Shown: piece after piece, positions 6,096-9,343 of the stretch
Numbering within the stretch: position 1 is the stretch's first letter
How the letters are laid out: each line of letters opens with the position of its first letter
The notes under the pieces: model-generated
The model's database searches: none
Told to the model about the DNA's origin: nothing
What the model saw: the letters and a program-made list of their open reading frames with translations, nothing else
Source of the DNA: JBFJVZ01 sp041623895
Lineage (GTDB): Bacteria; Planctomycetota; Planctomycetia; Pirellulales; Pirellulaceae
NCBI GenBank assembly: GCA_041623895.1
Contig: JBFJVZ010000321.1
Coordinates: forward strand, 1 to 9,343
Direction of reading: 5' to 3'
DNA: 9,343 nucleotides
Made by a program: the position numbers and the translations under genes

Positions 6096-7360
6096 GAACT
6101 GCTGGCACTGGCGACGGCCGGCGGACGTTTTTGATGGAGCCAGATGAGGCCAACAACCGAACCCACCAGCACGCAAATGCTGACCCACTGTGAAATCGAT
6201 AGCTCGGTACCGAATTGTCCGCCCTCGTCGACGCGAATGATCTCCAGCACGAATCTTAGTACCGCATAGCCGGCGAACCCATACATCATCACAGCGCCTT
6301 CTCGGCGAACGATGTAGGAAAGTCCGCACAGCAAACAGCAGAGAACCAGCGCACTGACGCTGCTGAAAACCTGAACCGCTTGGACCGGTAATGCTCGCCC
6401 CGGCAGTTGATCGGCCGCCCAGGTGTAGATCTTGCCGTCGATCACCGCCCTGGCGCCCCTCGGTACCTGATCGCCGGGAATATCCAGTGGTGCCGTTGTG
6501 GTCGGAGGCACGGTCGCTTCGATCTTCTCCAGGCGATCGCCCACGGCGATGCCAACCCGATCAGCCAAACCCCCGGGAGTGACTTCGTCAATTCGTAACG
6601 TGATCGGATCGACTTGGATGCCAAGCAGTTCGCCGTTGTAGAGTTGTTCCTGATAGACCGGGCTTCCGGGCGGGAACTGCACCGATGCCCAGCCCTCTTC
6701 ACAACGTCCGCCATAGCAGCAACCGTTCAGCAAACAGCCGATCCGCCCCAGAAAGATTCCCAAAAAGATACAGGGAATGATCGCATCACCGAGTTTCCAG
6801 ACCGGCAATCGGTGTCGCGAGATATAAAACAACGCTGCAATCAAACCGCCAACGATCGAACCATAAACGACCAAACCGCCTTCGGTGAAGGCAACGATGT
6901 TGCGAATCGTTGCTCCGATCGTGTCGGCGATGAATTTGTCACGGTACTGGATGACGTAGAACAAACGCGCACCGACAATCCCGCCGATGAACACCCAGGG
7001 CGCCAACGAGAAAATCACTTCTGGCTCCAGACCGCGATTCTTGGCGCGAACAGCAGCAAGGCCAACGGCAGCGACAACACCGGCCAGCATCATCGCGCCA
7101 TACCCGCGGATCGCCATTCCCACCGGCTGACCAGCCAGATTCTTCAACTCGACGGCCGGCAACAGGAACACAATCGCGGCCGCGACGATCACCCACATCA
7201 CTGCTTCGCTGGAAATGACGTCACCAAGCGGCTGCCTGTGCTGCCGTGCCCACAGCAACCGAGCCATCAAGAGGACTGAGAGTGCAAGCAACGCCCAGCC
7301 GACTCCAAAAACCGGAAGTCCGAAAATTTCGTGGGGAATCAGAAAAAGCGTTTGACGCAT
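6092..7360 (-). CDS. lgt: Prolipoprotein diacylglyceryl transferase Lgt with PDZ-like insert
   Basis: Lgt transfers diacylglycerol from phosphatidylglycerol to the lipobox cysteine of prolipoproteins in the inner membrane, the first step of lipoprotein maturation. At 422 residues it is much longer than the usual 260-300. The core begins near residue 80 (GMAIRGYGAMMLAG). It continues with GGIVGARLFYVIQYRD (126-141), GGLVVYGSIVGG (161-172), the signature GRIGCLLNGCCYGG (205-218), LPVQAVQ (324-330) and RFVLEIIR (369-376), which holds the Arg matching E. coli R239. The position of E. coli His103 is Tyr166 here. Two features lengthen it: about 80 N-terminal residues with two extra hydrophobic segments (about 14-38 and 53-72), and about 90 residues at 235-323 containing a PDZ-like stretch (RIDEVTPGGLADRVGIAVGD, 255-274). 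The start at MRQTLFLIPHEI is the only sensible one before the first membrane segment. The stop codon lies inside an inverted repeat. It is divergent from the exported protein gene at 7583. Confidence 0.95.
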   Translation of the reverse strand: MRQTLFLIPHEIFGLPVFGVGWALLALSVLLMARLLWARQHRQPLGDVISSEAVMWVIVAAAIVFLLPAVELKNLAGQPVGMAIRGYGAMMLAGVVAAVGLAAVRAKNRGLEPEVIFSLAPWVFIGGIVGARLFYVIQYRDKFIADTIGATIRNIVAFTEGGLVVYGSIVGGLIAALFYISRHRLPVWKLGDAIIPCIFLGIFLGRIGCLLNGCCYGGRCEEGWASVQFPPGSPVYQEQLYNGELLGIQVDPITLRIDEVTPGGLADRVGIAVGDRLEKIEATVPPTTTAPLDIPGDQVPRGARAVIDGKIYTWAADQLPGRALPVQAVQVFSSVSALVLCCLLCGLSYIVRREGAVMMYGFAGYAVLRFVLEIIRVDEGGQFGTELSISQWVSICVLVGSVVGLIWLHQKRPPAVASASSS

Positions 7361-7422
7361 CGAGACTTATGTGTTCGTGGGAGTTTCACGAAATCGTAAG
7401 GAGCGTATCGCCGAGGGATGGC

Positions 7423-7441
7423 GAGGCTCCTGCCGAGCCGC
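7423..7441. repeat. Short intergenic palindrome 3 (GGCTC / GAGCC)
   Basis: GGCTC (7425-7429) and GAGCC (7435-7439) form a 5-bp GC-rich stem with a CTGCC loop. The surrounding stretch (about 7401-7450, with GGGATGGCGAGGCTCCTGCC) looks like another dispersed planctomycete repeat type rather than unique regulatory DNA. It lies between the divergent starts of lgt and the exported protein gene, and so falls within the region where both promoters must be. Membership in a genome-wide family is from memory. Confidence 0.45.
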
Positions 7442-7465
7442 AGGTTCTCCCAAATTGCTGCTCTT

Positions 7466-7523
7466 GATCTGGACTTCGTCTACTCCACTTTTCTACGTTC
7501 ACTCCCGGCCTGACGTCCAGATC
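7466..7523. repeat. 9-bp spaced inverted repeat in the divergent promoter region
   Basis: GATCTGGAC at 7466-7474 is the exact reverse complement of GTCCAGATC at 7515-7523, with 40 bases between. The repeat lies 60-117 bases upstream of the start of the exported protein gene, where an operator or a 5' leader hairpin could sit. A 9-bp match in a 222-base gap can arise by chance, so a function is only a possibility. Confidence 0.3.
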
Positions 7524-7582
7524 GCTAGCGGACCGAATCCTCGAATCTGCCCAAATAAGCCAAGCCACCCGGCCAGACAATC

Positions 7583-8344
7583 ATGTATCGGATCATTGCT
7601 TGCACCGGACTCTCTGTCACTTTGGTGCTGATCGGTTTTTCGCTCAGCTTTGCAAAACCTGACGTTGGCGAAAATTTGCCAAGCCGTTCCTTTCGGGTGG
7701 ACATCCGAGTCTTCGCAGACGGAGATGAATCGCCGCGTGCCGAACATGTGGTCTTGTTCGATCGGGGCAAGGTTTACTCGCTGCCAGAGAGCGCAAGTGA
7801 ACCAATCAGTGTGATCGACGCGGTTGAGAATCGAGTCATTTTGCTGGACCGTGAGGCACAAACTCACACGTCCATCAAGATGACAGATTTGATCAGCATG
7901 ACCGCCAAACTGCGAGCTGACGCGGCAACAGAGGAGTTGAAAGATCGACTGGGGATCACGGCAGAAGTTCAAGCCGACGCACGCGGAAATTACTCGGTCG
8001 CTTATGGAGAGATCGAGTACACGACCACGGCACAGATACCCGATGAACCTGAGTTCGCCGTACAGTTTGGAAGATTCGTCGACTGGGCGTCGCGCCTGAA
8101 CATCGCCGACGGACGCGGCTTGCCGCCTTTCGGACGCATGCTAATGAACTCGCAGATCGCCGCCGACGGACGAATTCCCCTGGAAACGAAACTGAAGTTC
8201 CAGCGAAGCGGAACGATTCATCGCTATCGATCAACGCACCAGGTAACCGCCGCCATCAATGACAACGACCGAGCGAAGATCAATCAAGTCACGGACATGC
8301 TGGCGCGATCGACGGAAGTATCACAACGAGAGTTCCGCAAGTAG
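7583..8344 (+). CDS. Exported protein of unknown function
   Basis: This 253-residue protein starts at the ATG at 7583 with a convincing signal peptide: a short basic N-end (MYRII), a hydrophobic core to about residue 23 and a likely cleavage at SFA/KP (24/25). The mature part alternates short beta-rich stretches (SFRVDIRVFADG; AEHVVLFDRGKVYSL; VENRVILLDREAQTHTSIKM) with a more helical central and C-terminal part. This suggests a small periplasmic or outer-membrane-associated beta-sheet domain. It has no lipobox cysteine, membrane anchor after the signal, or catalytic motif that I recognise. The pattern of a value stated, then a line about its use (RVILLDREAQTHTSI) resembles secreted planctomycete proteins of unknown role. 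It is transcribed divergently from lgt and convergently with rplK, and forms no operon here. No Shine-Dalgarno sequence precedes the start, which is common in planctomycetes. Composition matches its neighbours, so there is no sign of transfer. Confidence 0.85.
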   Translation: MYRIIACTGLSVTLVLIGFSLSFAKPDVGENLPSRSFRVDIRVFADGDESPRAEHVVLFDRGKVYSLPESASEPISVIDAVENRVILLDREAQTHTSIKMTDLISMTAKLRADAATEELKDRLGITAEVQADARGNYSVAYGEIEYTTTAQIPDEPEFAVQFGRFVDWASRLNIADGRGLPPFGRMLMNSQIAADGRIPLETKLKFQRSGTIHRYRSTHQVTAAINDNDRAKINQVTDMLARSTEVSQREFRK

Positions 8345-8445
8345 CAACTTCGGGGACTAATGCCCAGCGGCTGATGAGACCACCATTTCCGGCGTTTTCA
8401 CCCCACAGTGGCGCTGTCCAGCTGAGGCATGGCTTTTCAAAAGCG

Positions 8446-8871
8446 CTAACCTTCGACCACGATGCCCATGCTGCGGGCCGTGCCTTCGATCATTCTTGCC
8501 GCTTGATCGATGCTTCGCGCGTTCAAATCGGCAAATTTCTTCTGCGCGATTTCTTCACATTGCGCTCGTGTGACCTTGGCGACCTTTTCCTTGTTGGGGA
8601 CACCGCTGCCTTTGGCGATCCCAGCAGCCTGCTTTAACAACGATGCCGCCGGCGGGCTCTTGGTAACAAAGTCAAAAGTGCGGTCATTGTAGACGGTCAC
8701 AATCACGGGAATCGGAGTCCCGTTGTATTCTTTGGTTCGATCGTTGAAGGCTTGGACAAATTGCCCCAAGTTCACACCGAACTTACCCAGCGAGGTGCCG
8801 ACCGGTGGTGCGGGAGTGGCTTGACCCCCGGGAACTTGGAATTTTGCCTGGCCTGTAACTTGTTTTGCCAT
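8446..8871 (-). CDS. rplK: 50S ribosomal protein L11
   Basis: L11 binds the GTPase-associated region of 23S rRNA and forms the base of the ribosomal stalk, where translation factors act. The 141 residues are the standard length. The N-terminal domain carries the proline-rich APPVGTSLGKFGVN stretch (about 21-34), which forms the factor and thiostrepton site. Most bacteria have PPVGPALGQHGVN there, so PA and QH are replaced by TS and KF. The C-terminal RNA-binding domain shows FVTKSPPAASLLKQAAGI, VTRAQCEEIA and the family ending MIEGTARSMGIVV. It follows nusG on the same strand with a 115-base gap, as in most bacteria. Downstream there are only about 100 bases before the end of a convergent gene, and no rplA follows. 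No convincing terminator is visible in that gap beyond a weak GCTTTT/AAAAGC palindrome at 8432-8444. Confidence 0.98.
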   Translation of the reverse strand: MAKQVTGQAKFQVPGGQATPAPPVGTSLGKFGVNLGQFVQAFNDRTKEYNGTPIPVIVTVYNDRTFDFVTKSPPAASLLKQAAGIAKGSGVPNKEKVAKVTRAQCEEIAQKKFADLNARSIDQAARMIEGTARSMGIVVEG

Positions 8872-8880
8872 TCTTCAATG

Positions 8881-8885
8881 CCTCT
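8881..8885 (-). promoter_or_regulatory. Possible Shine-Dalgarno site of rplK
   Basis: On the coding strand AGAGG lies nine bases before the rplK ATG. It is the best purine-rich match in front of any gene in the window, as expected for a highly translated ribosomal protein. The match is only partial. Confidence 0.4.
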
Positions 8886-8986
8886 AGCGATCAGCTCTTC
8901 AGCTACTCGCGATGATGTGGGAAAAAGTGTTTTGAATGTTGTGATTGTGATCCGCAAGGACTGCTTACGACTGACGACCCGACGAA

Positions 8987-9343
8987 TTAAAGCGGTTCGA
9001 CTTGCCAATGGTCCAATTCCATGGGCACGCTGCGACCGAAGATATTGATGATCACGGTCACGCGACCGTTGGCTTCGTCCACCGCATCCACTTCACCTTC
9101 TTGATTCTCAAAGTTTCCTTCCTTGACTCGCACCCGGTCACCAACCTTGAAGGGAATCGCGGTCTTGATCGGCGCCGGTTCGTCTTCGTCCTCCTCATCA
9201 GGTTTGTTGATGAAGCGATCGATATCGGACTGTTCCATGGGCATCGGCTTACCGGCCGCACCGGTAAAGTCACTAATGCCATTGGTTTCGCGAACCAGAA
9301 ACCAGGTATCATCGTTGATGATCATGTTGACCATGATGTAACC
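8987..9343 (-). CDS. nusG: Transcription termination/antitermination factor NusG (3' part)
   Basis: NusG binds RNA polymerase, lowers pausing and links it to Rho or to the leading ribosome. Only the C-terminal 118 residues are in the window; the reading frame runs off the right edge as GYIMVNMIINDDTWFLV, which matches the family stretch PGYVLVxMxxNDxxWxLVR of the NGN domain. The ATG at 9334 is therefore internal and is not the true start. After the end of the NGN domain (ETNGISDFTG) comes an acidic linker (KPDEEDEDEP). The KOW domain follows: FKVGDRVRVKEGNFENQEGE, then VTVIINIFGRSVPMELDHWQVEPL without the last residue, the usual ending. It is followed by rplK on the same strand after 115 bases. 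secE is expected just beyond the edge but cannot be seen. Confidence 0.97.
   Translation of the reverse strand, partial: GYIMVNMIINDDTWFLVRETNGISDFTGAAGKPMPMEQSDIDRFINKPDEEDEDEPAPIKTAIPFKVGDRVRVKEGNFENQEGEVDAVDEANGRVTVIINIFGRSVPMELDHWQVEPL

Noticed and set aside
6614..7279. 221-residue reading frame on the + strand
   Set aside because: It is antisense to lgt and is rich in Asn, Gln and Asp, as expected for the reverse of hydrophobic codons.
8432..8444. GCTTTT-C-AAAAGC as a terminator after rplK
   Set aside because: The palindrome has a one-base loop, is AT-rich and has no T-run after it; it also sits right at the rplK stop codon.
1..9343. Defence island, CRISPR array, insertion sequence, tRNA or prophage
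   Set aside because: No direct repeat array, transposase, integrase, tRNA cloverleaf or phage-like gene was seen on either strand.

Overview
The window looks like chromosomal DNA from a planctomycete, most likely a Rhodopirellula-like member of the Pirellulaceae. This is judged from the protein style: secreted HEAT/TPR proteins, a BRCT-MerR-TPR regulator and an enlarged Lgt carrying a PDZ-like insert. Moderate GC content, few Shine-Dalgarno sequences and short palindromic intergenic repeats point the same way. The assignment is by recognition, not by a search.

Layout, left to right. Positions 1-134 are non-coding and hold two short palindromes. Positions 135-2009 (-) encode a secreted HEAT/TPR protein of unknown role. 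After a 211-base gap with nothing recognisable, 2221-3462 (-) encodes a protein with an N-terminal BRCT domain, a central MerR-type DNA-binding domain and C-terminal TPRs. Positions 3591-3994 (+) are the RNase P RNA gene rnpB, a clear class A RNA closed by a 14-bp P1 helix. Positions 4023-5980 (-) are the rmlB-rmlA pair, overlapping by ATGA, which makes dTDP-4-keto-6-deoxyglucose for surface sugars. A long imperfect inverted repeat (6028-6095) follows, and its right arm supplies the stop codon of lgt (6092-7360, -), the prolipoprotein diacylglyceryl transferase. A 222-base divergent region (7361-7582) with a further palindrome separates lgt from 7583-8344 (+), an exported protein of unknown function. 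The right end carries rplK (8446-8871, -) and the 3' part of nusG (8987 to the window edge, -). These are the first genes of the usual nusG-rplK-rplA-rplJ-rplL-rpoBC cluster, but here rplK is not followed by rplA.

Most of the window is housekeeping: RNA processing, sugar nucleotide synthesis, lipoprotein maturation, and translation and transcription. I see no defence system, mobile element, CRISPR array, tRNA or biosynthetic cluster. The points most worth a second look are the BRCT-MerR-TPR architecture, the PDZ-like insert and N-terminal extension of Lgt, the palindromic repeats that share a CTAC edge (one of which ends lgt), and the break in gene order after rplK.
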